From Persicaria tinctoria (Eukaryota; Streptophyta; Magnoliopsida; Caryophyllales; Polygonaceae): 64,000 bases of DNA. The first letter of the stretch is position 1; every line of letters starts with the position of its first letter. The position numbers and the translations under genes were made by a program. The notes beneath the pieces were generated by a model, which made no database searches, was not told the origin of the DNA, and worked only from the letters and a program-made list of their open reading frames with translations. Below are positions 26,835-38,190 of this stretch, one piece after another. The stretch spans positions 87,378,627-87,442,626 of the forward strand of contig JBANSL010000004.1 of NCBI GenBank assembly GCA_037127255.1. The letters run 5' to 3'.

Positions 26835-28474
26835 CAAGCAGGGAGGCCAGCTTCTTCCAGAAGCTGCTTGACCTTCGTGATGTAGTCGTTCATGGCCTCC
26901 TCAGAAGATTTTCCTGCCACGGCGAGAAATTTTGAGAACATAAGCTAAGCACATTGTGAATTTGATTTGCTTGAAGAGACTGTATAGTATATATACCTTC
27001 AAGCGCCTTCCAAGCATCCCACTTTGCTTTGCCTCTCATGTCGAACATTCCAGGACGGCCTGATGAATTTGATCAATTGGTAAGACATCGTTTGGGAGAA
27101 AAGCAGGCAAAGAAGAGCATAGTAATATTAACACGAAGAGCTGCTTGACGTTTAGTAATAAAACTAACTTGTGTTCACATCACCAACAGTCGCTTGCTTG
27201 TACAGGCCATAGAGAATGAGCTTGTTCTCGTTGGATGTGGATTCCGGCAAAGTCTTTGCCTTCTCAGCGTACAGCTCAAAATCCTCCTATAGGAAACCAA
27301 TACATCAGCATAATCAATAACATGAAACTTCAATGAACACTCAAAAGGTTTTCATCATCAATATAACTGGGTGGATTTCTGCTTAAGATCCAGAGTTTAA
27401 GGGGTAGCCAGAAACAACCAATATTTATCCTGAATTGGATTTCACTCTTAACCAATATTAACCACTGTCAGAATTAAATTTCAGGCATTAGTTTAGCTTC
27501 ATACTAACCCCTTTTGAGATCCTAATATGTCAATTCAAAACCATTAAGGACAATTGAAAAAGTAGATCTACTATTGGTGACAGAGATCTGGTTTGGATAC
27601 GATCTGATTATCCAGGATTCAGTAAGTATGAGTCTGTAAACAATAACTAAGGTTCAACTGAATATGCATCAAGTATCAAGTATGGATCTGAAGTTAGCAT
27701 CCATACAAAACCACTAAACCAGTTAACCAGGCGTAACGTAACCCAGTGCATACTATATCACTGTATCAGTCCATGCCTTTATCTACATACAGATGAGCAG
27801 ATGTACAAGTAAAGTATACATACTGACATACAGAGACTTATGTATAATAGTATAATACAATATAGTAAAGATGCAGTCATTAAGTAATCAGCTGGATGCA
27901 CAAGGTTCAGATCTGCATTATCAATCAATATGATCACTTGGCTGAATGATGGAAACTGTCCACGAAAAATGCTATTTCTTGAAAACTTCAATGAGAATTG
28001 AGAACAGCGTTTTCTCATTGAAGGTTCAATAGTAATTGTTCGATTGAAAGGAAGTCAACACACACAGAAAAGCATCACACGAAACTGAGCAAGCAGATCA
28101 ATAATTCACCCGCAAAATCAGTGTTTCAAAGCGTCGAAAGAGGAAAAACCAGGTCGATAACCTACTCAAAGCAAACACTAACTACAGATCTTTCACAATA
28201 ATCTGAAACTCAAAAGGCGCAATTAGACAACGGAAATTGAGATCCAAACCGTTTCCAATTGAAATCCCGCTCATGATCCAGACAAACAACAAACAAATTG
28301 AGCACGATCCAATCCAACAACCTAAAATCTGATATCCAAATCGAACTTACAAAACACGTATTCAGGAAGCAATTAACTAAGATCCGATTCAAACAACGAT
28401 TACTATCCAAGCGGGATTGAACTGAAATACGGAAACGAGGAGAACATATTCTTAGAGCAAACCTTGAGAGCCAT
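26835..28474 (-). CDS. ACBP6: Acyl-CoA-binding protein, 10-kDa class (4 exons)
   Basis: Cytosolic carrier of long-chain acyl-CoA esters. Minus-strand exons: 28463-28474, 27169-27286, 26997-27059, 26835-26914; all GT-AG and in frame, giving 90 residues, the usual length of this single-domain class. The first coding exon has only four codons (MALK) and is followed by a 1,176-bp intron. Hallmarks: FELYAEKAKTLP (helix 1), LILYGLYKQATVGDVNTSRP (helix 2, with the conserved YGLYKQAT), GKAKWDAWKALEGKS (helix 3) and EEAMNDYITKVKQLLEEAG (helix 4). No transit or signal peptide and no ankyrin or kelch extension, so it is of the small class (ACBP6-like). The gene is convergent with the coiled-coil gene. 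No defects seen. Confidence 0.95.
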
Positions 28475-28770
28475 GGCGATTCCACTTGCTGAATGATCTG
28501 CTTCAATTGAAGATACTAACTGATTTGATGCAGTCGTGTGGAGATTTGCAGGGGCTGGCGATGTAATTTTATAAGGTTTTCCGGCGGAAGATATTCGTTT
28601 TTCTGTGCTTCTTCGAGTATAACGCCTTAATTTACCATTTTACCCTCGCCATAAGTCCCCAACTCCCCACCCATACTACGCTCCAGTCTTCACGCTTTCC
28701 TAAACTCTTATCCTCTGAGATATGTTTCCGCCCTATTTTACGATTTCAACGTAACGTCAATAATTTTTTC
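28475..28770 (-). promoter_or_regulatory. 5' UTR and promoter region of the acyl-CoA-binding protein gene
   Basis: Immediately upstream of the minus-strand ATG. The minus strand shows CTTATAAAAT at about 28564-28573, a candidate TATA box about 95 bases before the ATG. Confidence 0.4.
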
Positions 28771-29170
28771 GGAAATTTTGCCGGGTAGCTCGAAGTATAG
28801 CGTTCTTTACGGGGTGTAGAAATTTTTTAAGACTATATTCAATTGATTTGTCATGTTAATTTGGGATTAGGGTTTCGATCTCAGAAAAAATTACAGTGAC
28901 TGATTCGAGTTAGAGGTTATTTAGTTTGTAAATATTTGATCATGCTTTGTAGGATGGCACGTAAAATCAGTTTTACAACATGTGTTAAGTTTTGCAATCT
29001 GTAAATTAGCAATCAATAAATTCAGCTTTGAAATCTGTAATTTTACATTTTAAGGTATGAGGTGAAATACTCTAAAACGCTAAGGGTACCACACGAAAAT
29101 TGTAAGACTTCTGCACACCCCGTGAAAAACACCATACTCCGGACTCCGGAGGTATCCGGCAAAATTTCTG
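28770..29170. mobile_element. Candidate foldback MITE upstream of the acyl-CoA-binding protein gene
   Basis: Starts GGAAATTTTGCCGG and ends CCGGCAAAATTTCTG. A second matched block, TTACGGGGTGTAGAA near the left and CTGCACACCCCGTGAAAA near the right, extends the inverted repeat to about 70 bases with mismatches. About 400 bp, non-coding; TSD not clear. Confidence 0.6.
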
Positions 29171-29499
29171 TTTATTACTGAGTAATTACAAAATTTTTGA
29201 ACTCGAAAAATTATGAAATCAAATCATCCAACAAAATAAAAGCCCGATCTAAATAGACTTGCTTATGAGAAGAGTGTCCTTAAAAGGTCTCATAACATCT
29301 GATATAGATGTAAAGTGATTAAACCATTTTGATTTGGACTAAGAAAAAAAGCCAATGATCATTTAAAATAGTTAGTATTATAGATTTTTAAATATTTATT
29401 AACAAATTGCTCTAGTATGATATGGAATAATTAGAATTTTTTTTTTGTTGGAATTTAGAAAAATATACTCTATCCGATCATAAATTCAAGACTCTTAGA
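29171..29499. other. AT-rich spacer, no gene seen
   Basis: No ORF, no recognised repeat boundary. Ends at the TSD of the following element. Confidence 0.4.
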
Positions 29500-30554
29500 G
29501 CAAGCCCAACAACTTCTCTAAAATAGAGAAAAAGAGAGATTTTAGAAAAAAATGACCATTTTTTCACCCCAACAGCTTCTCCAAACCCATCTCTAAAATA
29601 GAGAAATTGATAGAGAGAGGGAAAAAATCTCTAAATTTGGAGGAAGAGAAGTTGATCTCTATAATTTAATGTTCACTTATCCCTATATAGAATTTAATGA
29701 TGCAACCCCACATTTTCACCCATAATAAAGAAAAAAATATAATTTCATACTTAATTACTAGTAATAAAAATATAATTATTTTTAAAAATTAATTAAAAAG
29801 TTGATATAATTTGATATAATATATAATTAATTATGTTCAATCAATATAGATAGAACAAAACATCATACTTCTATGTTAACTTTTATAAATAAAATAGCAT
29901 AACTAATTTCATCCAATTTAATGCTACAAAATTCACATTAAAAAATTAGTCTATAAAATTTTCACTTCAAAAAATATTCACTTGAACTCATAACTCATAT
30001 TGGAATGATTTTATTTTTATAAATTATAAATCAAGCCTTATTAGTTAATTAATTTAATTAATTAATCATATATGACTAATAACCAATCTAATTTATAATA
30101 AAATATATATCAACTAACTGAAAATAATAAGATTAAGTTTGAATTATATTTTATCCAATTTTATGATAACTTTTATAGTAAAAATCTAAATTTAATATTA
30201 ATACCATTTAAAAAATAAATATCAAATTTATCACTAGATTTTGTTTTAAAAAAATATCACATGAGAATATAATAATAATAATAAAAAATAAATTAAGATA
30301 TCATGCAAGAAGATGGGTAACATATAATAGTTCACCAACAAATGTGAGGTTAAATGTTAGATTTAAGTTTAAATTAAGTTTTTAGAAATGTAGAATTAAA
30401 TATCTTTAATAAATACATTTATTGATTATAGTTTTTAATAAATGTAAAAATCTGTAAAATAGAGAAGTTGTTGGAGTTGGAGTGAATTTTTTTTAGAGAT
30501 TTTGACATTTTAATCTCTATTTTAGAGATTTTTTTACCAAAGCTGTTGGGCTTC
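29500..30554. mobile_element. hAT-like non-autonomous element of 1,055 bp
   Basis: The left end GCAAGCCCAACAACTTCTC and the complement of the right end GAAGCCCAACAGCTTTGG form imperfect TIRs. They are followed by repeated (T)CTCTAAAATAGAGA motifs at both ends. An exact 8-bp duplication CTCTTAGA lies at 29492-29499 and 30555-30562. The interior is about 80% AT with no ORF. Confidence 0.72.
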
Positions 30555-31414
30555 CTCTTAGAAACAGAAGTCGAGCTTGTTCCATGTCGAATTTCCTCTC
30601 TACATAAAAGAAATGAAATGCACAATTAATAACTTCAAATGTACATCCTATCAGTAACCTCAAATGTGGCAAACCGCTTATTGAACATGTCTTAATAAAG
30701 CGTATAGTCAATAACTCGATCCAAATGCACAATCACAACTCCAAATGTGGTAAACCACTCATTGAAAGGGTCTTAATAATCATTCTGGGTAACCATAAAT
30801 GATGCGGGACCATCCAAGACACCTTCGGACACACCTATACTTGAGGATGGACCTATGATTCAAGCTCATGAGAATGTTGTCATTCTAAGGAGGAAGAAGA
30901 AGGCTCCACCATGGGAGAAGGTTCAAAGGTGGAAGTTTGACGTTTTTAAGATTCGTTCAGCAGTTTGACAGCTTTTCGACGTCTCAGTAAAATGAGTCGT
31001 ACGGATTCAATATTAATCGGATTGGATCGTGCCATACCTTTTCGGAACGAGGACGAAGAGATCTACAACTTTGCTGTTGAAGGTTTTTCCAGATTCGACC
31101 TAGAGCTTGGCCGAAAATCACATTCTTTGGGATGTCACTGTTTTAGACGGGAAATTCTTAAGTGTTGGAACTCTTTTTATTGTTATTTTTAGAGACCTTA
31201 TTTACTTAAGTTATTTTTAGTATTTTAGGGATTTAAGTTAATTTCTATTATATTTATTATTTTCATTAAAATCAGCCCTAGGTTTTCTATATTAGAACGG
31301 CTGATTCCTCCATTGTAACTGAGACGTCTCTTTTATGAAAATTTCAGTTTGTGTGAAACACAATTGAGAGAAAGTCAATCAACTCGAAGCGTGGCTCGTC
31401 GATTGCAACAATTG

Positions 31415-32439
31415 TGATACGGGGTTAGCCGTGAGATGGCCCGATCTTCGACAATCAAACAAGAAATAACAAGAACGGAAGCAAAAGACTCAAAGACTCG
31501 ATGAACAATATGCAAGACTCGAAATTGATAACAAAGACTCGACCGATAAGGACTGAGTCGATCTATATAGAACAAGATAAAGACCCCAGACCTCCTCAAA
31601 GGGTAGGAACCAATACCAATGACTATATAACCCGCTTCTACAACCCTACACAACCAAGCGGACAACTTGGAGGCACAAGGAGGGGGCTCGTGGATGCTTG
31701 ATAGCACCAATCCTATGACGACAATCGACACACACCATGCATGATGGATAGCACCAATCCTATGACGAGAATCGACACACACCAAACATGTGGTAGCACC
31801 AACCCACCAAAGAGGATCGACACACAGAAGACAAACCAAGCTAAGAACAACACATCGAAACCTATCCCACGCAGGGGATTCCTCCCTAGGAGAACTCTCC
31901 AAATCTGACTTTTGTCAAAAATTCAATTCTAATATCTGATTTTATTGAATGAATAAAAACGTCTTAAATAGAAAACATAATCCTAGATAAAATCAAACTA
32001 CTTGGTGGCCAAGGAAATATCTTAAAGATAGATTTTCTCTTTTCCACTTTATTTATCCTAGAAAATAAATATAAAAATTAATTAGATATAATATCAATTA
32101 ATTGAAAAGTCAACTAATAGATATGATTTTAATTTACATTATTCCTAAATAAATATAAGGATAAAATAATAAATTAAATATGGAAAGATAAGTATTTTCG
32201 TCCAAACATTGAACAACTGCAAAGATGTAGAATTTCGGCCATGTTCTCGGTGGATTCTGGAAAAAACTTCAACAGCAAAGTTGTATATCTCTTCATCCTC
32301 GTTCCGACAAGGTATGTCACGATCCAATCCGATTAATATGGACTCCTAACGACCCATTTTACTGAGACGTCGCAAAGCTGTCAAATTTGCTGAACGAATC
32401 CAAACGTGTTGATAAGCACCACTTGTTTTCCCTTCATCA
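31415..32439 (-). mobile_element. Solo LTR of a related subfamily inserted antisense in the 5' LTR
   Basis: Read on the minus strand it begins TGATGAAGGG and ends CGGCTAACCCCGTATCA. It shares with the host LTR the block around TTTGACAGCTTT.CGACGTCTCAGTAAAATG. TSD AATTG lies at 31410-31414 and 32440-32444. It is longer than the host LTR, with a diverged 5' part and a tandem repeat. A 175-codon minus-strand ORF inside it has no domain. Confidence 0.88.
31700..31836. repeat. About 47-bp tandem repeat, three units
   Basis: Units start GATAGCACCAATCCTATGAC at 31700 and 31747; a third, diverged unit starts near 31793 (GGTAGCACCAACCC). Each contains ATCGACACACA. It lies inside the nested solo LTR. 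Confidence 0.8.
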
Positions 32440-33996
32440 AATTGGTTCTTGATCTGACTTGGTTTGCTTTGAGTTCGTCAACCTCGCGAGAGCTTGGTGA
32501 TCCAGGTAATCACAAGTCCCCTCCTTGTGCCTCCAAGTTGTCCGCTTGGTTGTGTAAGGTTGTAGAGGCGGGCTTTATAGTCGTTGGTATTTGGTTCCTA
32601 CCCTCTACGGAGGCCTGGGGTCTTTGCCTCGTTCTATTTTAGTTCGAATCAGTCCCTATCGGTCGTGTCTTTGTTATCAATTTCGAGTCTTTGAGTCTTT
32701 TGCTTCCGTTATTTGTTATTTCTTGTTTGATTGTCGAAGATCGGGCCACTCTACGGCTAACCCCGTATCAAATTGGTATCAGAGCTTTGGTTTCCGACGT
32801 CAAAAAGTTGTGTCTTTTTCATTCTTAAACACAAAACCTACAAAAAAAAAAAATAGAGTCTTTCTTGTTCTTGGTATTTTTACTTCTTGAATTTTTGAAT
32901 TTGATTGCATTAACCTTTATTTGTGATTGTTGTGGTTGCACTTAGCCTAAATTTACACCAGCCGTGACCCACGTACAATAGCCACGTTGAAGTGGAGCCC
33001 CGGCACAGTAGCTACATATTTGATTGAATTCTTGATTCTTTCATTTGTGCACCACGATTGCAGCCGAGCCAATTACCACCTTTGTGGTTTCGGCATTCTC
33101 CAAACCCTAGTTTGCGTTGTTCTATCTTTGGCTATCTTGTTTCATCTTTGTTTATCTATTTAGTTGCCTTATTTAATTTGTTGAAATTTATGGTAGATAT
33201 ATTTTATATTTTCTATCATAGATTATAAAAGGCATAGATAGATTTACTTACCATATTAGCCAAACCATCACCTATATATATTTCATTAGGGCTACATATT
33301 TTATTTCTCTTTCACCATAGCTAAATTTTCAAGAGTCCTTTTATTTCATAGATAGTTTCTTGCATTAGTAAAAAAAAAAGTTCAAAAAAAAAAAATTTAC
33401 ATTCAAGCTTTGACCTAGGAGGATAAAATTCACTAGGGGCAAAAGTAAGCTTCAAAAAAAAAAAGAAAAAAAAAGAAGGATTGTTGAGATCTAGTGCAAG
33501 AACTTTCAAGGACCAATTTTGGTGAAATCATATAGCCCTAGTCGAAAGTCTCAAACACATACCTCCCAAACCATAAATTTTTTTTAAGCCCTACCTTGCA
33601 ACTACAACATCCATACTAAGGGTTTAAATCAAAAAGAGGTAAAAATCCAAGTTTTTCTTTCTTTTCTTTCATTTTCTTTTCCTCTTTTTGTGTGTCGTGT
33701 ACTACAGTGACCATACCGACCCCATACCGACCCCCTCCAGCCTCGGTACAGCCTCGGTACAGTGTCTGTTGATCTCTGGTTTGATCGATTTCGAGCCCTT
33801 GTTGCTTGTTTCTTTGTTGTTTCTCTTGATTACTTTCCTTTGATTGCTAAGTCCTTGCTTTAGTGTTGATTTGCCCAAAGCGGATTGCCCCAACAAGTTT
33901 GTCATAACCAATTAGAGAGAAGTGTGTGAGCGAAACACATTGTGAGGTTGTTTATATTTTTCTAACTTTACATATTTCTTTGTTTATTGTTTTGTG

Positions 33997-35385
33997 ATGG
34001 CTAATATGCAGGGACGAGGGAAAGGACGATGGAAACAAGAAGAGTACTACTTCTCAGAGGACGACGACGACTTCCAAGAGGATGATTATTGGGAGAAACG
34101 TCCTAGACGAAATGATAGAGGAGGTCGATACCACTATCGAGCATCTAGAGAGCCTGCGCAAGATGGCATAGGTAAGGTAAAGGTAAAGATCCCTCAATTT
34201 TATGGTACCACCGATCCAAATGCATATATTGATTGGGAAACTAAAATGGATCGAATATGGATTTGTCATAACTTCTCTGAACATAAAAAGGTGCAACTAG
34301 CTTCCCTAGAATTTCAAAGTTTTGCTTTAATTTGGTGGGATAATCTAGTTAAAGAAAGAAGAAGAGCCCTTGATGCGCCTGTCGCTTCTTGGATTCAATT
34401 AAAAGCACTTATGAGAAGTAGGTTTGCCCCTCCACATTATGCTAGCGAGCTTAGACAACGATTAGAAAATCTTAAGCAAGGTAGCAAAACTGTTGAGGAA
34501 ACCTTTGATGCAATGCAAGAAACCATGGCTAGAGCTAATGTAGTTGAACATGATAAAGATACAAATGCTAGGTTTCTTAGAATATTGCACCCCGCCTTAG
34601 CTCGTGAAATTGATTACTTTCCTTATTCTACGCCTATTGAACTTTTACATTTAGCTAAGACAGTGGAAAGGAATGTTAGATACAGGAGCCAAGGTGGTAG
34701 AATGTCGAGTGGACAACTCCAAAGGTGGCACCAATGCCATGTGCAGCAGCCCCAAAGGAGGTTTGATGGCGGCTCAAGGGAGAGAGCAAGCCGACCTCAA
34801 GGGAGGAGTAAAGGCCGAATGCCTCATGAGCCCATCGACAATGGCAAAGCGCCTTGGAACAGACGTGATTCGTCTGGGGCATCTACTGGCCCTAAAGGGA
34901 GTAATCCTAACTCTTCTCCTCTTCAACCTTTGTACATTCCTTGCTTTATATGCCAAGGTAGAGGACATGTTATGAAGGATTGCCCGAATAAGACGACTTT
35001 CATGATTAATCACCTAGGCAAAAATGGATCTGAAAATTCTAGTGGTGAAAATGATGAGCATGTTAATAATGATCAAGCTCTTAGTTTACTTGCCTGTGTT
35101 GATAATGATTGCGTTGGATATGAGCATGATGATTCTTTGATTGATTTAAGTGTTCAGCCTATTCTTTGTGATGATAATCAAAGAGAAGATTTGTGCTTAG
35201 AAAAGACCAAAGTTTCTAGTATGATCATTGATGGTGAAAATTCTCCTACTATTGCTAGCATTGAATTAATTGAAAATCTGACCTTGAAAATGGATGAAAA
35301 CTTGCTAGCATTGGATGGAAACTTAGAGATAAATGAACAAGCTACAGTGCATATTCAATTCGAACATCATGAAGAGATGAAATGA
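33997..35385 (+). CDS. Ty3/gypsy-type Gag protein, intact
   Basis: 462 residues. The N-terminus is rich in Arg/Asp/Glu. A retrotransposon gag domain lies at about residues 65-215: WETKMDRIWICHNFSEHKK, ALIWWDNLV, LKALMRSRFAPPHYASELR and LENLKQGSKTVEETFDAMQ. A CCHC zinc knuckle, CX2CX4HX4C (CFICQGRGHVMKDC), has C316, C319, H324 and C329. The tail is acidic. ATG 33997 is taken as the start; the preceding GTG codon is in frame but not needed. The stop overlaps a short following ORF by four bases (ATGA, 35382-35385). Gag forms the particle that packages the element's RNA; with no pol here it could package only with helper enzymes. No disabling change seen. Confidence 0.88.
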   Translation: MANMQGRGKGRWKQEEYYFSEDDDDFQEDDYWEKRPRRNDRGGRYHYRASREPAQDGIGKVKVKIPQFYGTTDPNAYIDWETKMDRIWICHNFSEHKKVQLASLEFQSFALIWWDNLVKERRRALDAPVASWIQLKALMRSRFAPPHYASELRQRLENLKQGSKTVEETFDAMQETMARANVVEHDKDTNARFLRILHPALAREIDYFPYSTPIELLHLAKTVERNVRYRSQGGRMSSGQLQRWHQCHVQQPQRRFDGGSRERASRPQGRSKGRMPHEPIDNGKAPWNRRDSSGASTGPKGSNPNSSPLQPLYIPCFICQGRGHVMKDCPNKTTFMINHLGKNGSENSSGENDEHVNNDQALSLLACVDNDCVGYEHDDSLIDLSVQPILCDDNQREDLCLEKTKVSSMIIDGENSPTIASIELIENLTLKMDENLLALDGNLEINEQATVHIQFEHHEEMK

Positions 35386-35623
35386 AATATGAAATATGCA
35401 CTAATAAAGTTTCTTTTCTTGGTGTTGTGGAAAGCTCTAATGGTCTACAAGATGGCGAAGCCAAGATCACATCCATCCAGAAGTGGTCACCCCCTGCAAC
35501 AATCGGCCTCGAGAGGAGTTTCCATTGGCATGAGGTATTCGATCCAGGAGCTCGTGTGGATGCGTTTGCGGAATCTTATGCGACCTTGGATTCGAGGACG
35601 AATCCTTTTCAAGAAAGGGGGAA
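35382..35623 (+). pseudogene. Remnant of gypsy RT 3' end fused behind gag
   Basis: The frame starting ATG 35382 reads KVSFLGVV, DGEAKITSIQKWSPPATIG and RSFHW. These correspond to the stretch after the RT palm in Ty3/gypsy polymerases (typically SFLG..V, ..K..AI..WP.P, ..RSFHG). It then passes into the sequence before the polypurine tract (GGACGAATCCTTTTC). This suggests one large deletion removed protease through RT palm and RNase H/integrase. Assignment is by motif only. Confidence 0.55.
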
Positions 35624-36564
35624 TGATGCGGGACCATCCAAGACACCTTCGGACACACCTATACTTGGGGATGGACCTATGATTCAAGCTCATGAGAATG
35701 TTGTCATTCTAAGGAGGAAGAAGAAGGCTCCACCATGGGAGAAGGTTCAAAGGTGGAAGTTTGACGTTTTTAAGATTCGTTCAGCAGTTTGACAGCTTTT
35801 CGACGTCTCAGTAAAATGAGTCGTACGGATTCAATATTAATCGGATTGGATCGTGCCATACCTTTTCGGAACGAGGACGAAGAGATCTACAACTTTGCTG
35901 TTGAAGGTTTTTCCAGATTCGACCTAGAGCTTGGCCGAAAATCACATTCTTTGGGATGTCACTGTTTTAGACGGGAAATTCTTAAGTGTTGGAACTCTTT
36001 TTATTGTTATTTTTAGAGACCTTATTTACTTAAGTTATTTTTAGTATTTTAGGGATTTAAGTTAATTTCTATTATATTTATTATTTTCATTAAAATCAGC
36101 CCTAGGTTTTCTATATTAGAACGGCTGATTCCTCCATTGTAACTGAGACGTCTCTTTTATGAAAATTTCAGTTTGTGTGAAACACAATTGAGAGAAAGTC
36201 AATCAACTCGAAGCGTGGCTCGTCGATTGCAACAATTGGTTCTTGATCTAACTTGGTTTGCTTTGAGTTCGTCAACCTCGCGAGAGCTTGGTGATCCAGG
36301 TAATTACAAGTCCCCTCCTTGTGCCTCCAAGTTGTCCGCTTGGTTGTGTAAGGTTGTAGAGGCGGACTTTATAGTCGTTGGTATTTGGTTCCTACCCTCT
36401 ACGGAGGCCTGGGGTCTTTGCCTCGTTCTATTTTAGTTCGAATCAGTCCCTATCGGTCGTGTCTTTGTTATCAATTTCGAGTCTTTGAGTCTTTTGCTTC
36501 CGTTATTTGTTATTTCTTGTTTGATTGTCGAAGATCGGGCCACTCTACGGCTAACCCCGTATCA
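35624..36564 (+). repeat. 3' LTR of the TR-GAG element
   Basis: 941 bp from TGATGCGGG to CCGTATCA, between the polypurine tract and TSD ATAAA. LTR ORFs (for example 35789-36016) recur in every LTR of the family without known domain. Confidence 0.92.
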
Positions 36565-37191
36565 ATAAAGGAACAATCTTGATGGGATAAGATACGCTTA
36601 ATCTCATTTCAATTTATCTTACCTTATATGTTCAAGTCTATGTGAAATGTTGTCCCCTCCAAAAGTCATTTAGATGTACTTCTATAGTTCTATCTCTCCC
36701 AAAAATTGAGTTTTATAATAAAGTTAAAATATAATCTAATAACTCTTCTTTAGATAATACTGACATTCCAACCCTTCCAGAAAATCAAAATGGTTGAAGA
36801 TCAATTTGATCTCATTCCTAATATTTTAAAATATAATATTTACTTTGAAATATTTTTTTGGATTAATGTATAATATTTTTTGGAGCAATGTATAATATTT
36901 TTTCATTAAAAAAATATGATATAATAAACAAAATGTTTTTTATACAAGGAATAATGAGAAAAATGGTAATAGACTGGGATACTATTTATCTTTAGAATAT
37001 GATACTTCTTGTTGGAAGTTAATTTGTCATAGTATTCAACAACAAGTGCTTTTGTAATGTTCAATCATTCTTTAGGTATGCAATGATGAATACTTTTTGT
37101 TTGGTTGGAGGGGGGTTGAATGTGATTAGTTTATTAAATACATACTATAAATATTATGAACGCAACTGCTCATTGCTTCTTATATACGGAG

Positions 37192-37470
37192 TATTAGATA
37201 TCATACTAAGTGAAGACAAATAACGTTGTGCTTTGGATTTTGAAGAGTCATTGCACCTAAGTTGAAATATTGTCCAAAGATAACTATTCTTTAGATAACA
37301 GTGCCATTCCAACCCTTCCAAAAAAGTAAAATAGTTGAACTTCAATTTTTCATAATTCTCAATATTTAAAGATACAATATTTACTTTGAAATATTTTTGG
37401 GAGTAATGGATCATATTTATAAAAAAAATCGAAATAATGTGTAATAATATTTAATTAAAAAATGATCTAA
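37192..37470. repeat. Dispersed repeat, copy 2 of 3
   Basis: Begins TATTAGATATCATACTAAGT and matches 39689-39945 closely over about 200 bases, and 36741-36960 over its second half. No TIR or TSD was identified. Confidence 0.7.
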
Positions 37471-37471
37471 T

Positions 37472-37515
37472 AAACTAAATATCTTTTTTTGGTGAAACAT
37501 AAACTAAATATCTTT
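37472..37515 (-). repeat. Micro-insertion: poly(T) plus 10 bases between 15-bp direct repeats
   Basis: AAACTAAATATCTTT at 37472-37486 is repeated at 37501-37515; the insert is TTTTGGTGAAACAT. On the minus strand it reads ATGTTTCACC followed by A residues, like a retroposon truncated to ten bases. Confidence 0.6.
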
Positions 37516-38096
37516 ATGCAAGTAAGAATGAGAAAATGGAATAGTTTGAGATGTTATTTATCCAAATGATAAAATTTGTTTTGCTTGAATTCGTTTTGTT
37601 GCATTTTCATCTCTGTTAATGCTGAAATCTACCTATTTATTTGGTCTTATTGCGAGTTCTTGTTGAATTCTTGATGTTCTTCATATGTCTATATGTGAAT
37701 TTTTTAATTTAATTAGGACTTGGTGGTTTGGTCATTTAGCATGATACATGGACTAATATGTTTGTTGTTTTGAAACTTCTGGACATATAATACATGTGTA
37801 TATATTGAATTTGATTTCATATATATATGTTGCTTAAAATTTAGTGTTTTATAAGTGTTTGATTTTTTCCCCTCTATGAGAAAATTGAATTGAGATTTCT
37901 GGTTGTGTTTAGGAGCTTTCCTTGCATTTAATGCTGGTTGGTTGAATTATTTATAATTGCATCCCTGATGTTTTCATCATGCCTTTAAACTGTTAGATTC
38001 CTAGTAAAATTACTTATGCTCTGCCTCTAAAGCTTATTTGCATTAATGCATTTATTACTCACATTGTGGTATCAATCCGCAATATACATATTTGAT

Positions 38097-38170
38097 TTTT
38101 TTTTTATGACGAGGAACCCACCTTTGGTGGCAAACTCCGGGCACGTGACCCAGCCGGCAAGAGCCACACA
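38097..38170 (-). mobile_element. 5'-truncated SINE, family A
   Basis: A 74-bp piece equal to the 3' part of family A (minus strand: GGCTGGGTCACGTGCCCGG, ending CGTCAT plus A tail). It has a perfect 20-bp TSD (38077-38096 and 38171-38190). Confidence 0.88.
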
Positions 38171-38190
38171 CCGCAATATACATATTTGAT

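Larger units (their letters stand above)
30800..32770 (+). repeat. 5' LTR of the TR-GAG element, split by a nested solo LTR
   Basis: Subtracting the insert (1,025 bp) and one 5-bp TSD from 1,971 bp leaves exactly 941 bp, the length of the 3' LTR. Differences from the 3' LTR by eye: GAGG/GGGG near 30843, GATCTGAC/GATCTAAC, AATCAC/AATTAC, GGGCTT/GGACTT. Confidence 0.9.
30800..36564 (+). mobile_element. Gag-only LTR retrotransposon (TR-GAG type), complete
   Basis: LTRs of 941 bp (5' copy split by an insertion, 30800-32770; 3' copy 35624-36564) start TGATGCGGGACC and end CCCCGTATCA. TSD ATAAA lies at 30795-30799 and 36565-36569. TGGTATCAGAGC at 32774-32785 is the primer-binding site for initiator tRNA-Met; the polypurine tract is AAGAAAGGGGGAA at 35611-35623. 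Between them are 2,853 bp with one intact gag gene and no protease, complete RT, RNase H or integrase. The LTRs differ by about four substitutions that I could see, so it is young. It must borrow pol from a Ty3/gypsy relative. Confidence 0.9.
36570..38076. other. Repeat-derived AT-rich DNA
   Basis: Holds two of three copies of a dispersed repeat (about 36741-36960 and 37192-37470), both including TCTTTAGATAA followed by ATTCCAACCCTTCC. 37.6-38.07 kb looks like ordinary intron-like or spacer DNA. No gene supported. Confidence 0.45.

Noticed and set aside
33702..33911. Small ORFs in the TR-GAG leader
   Set aside because: Short, no domain, in the untranslated leader between the primer-binding site and gag.
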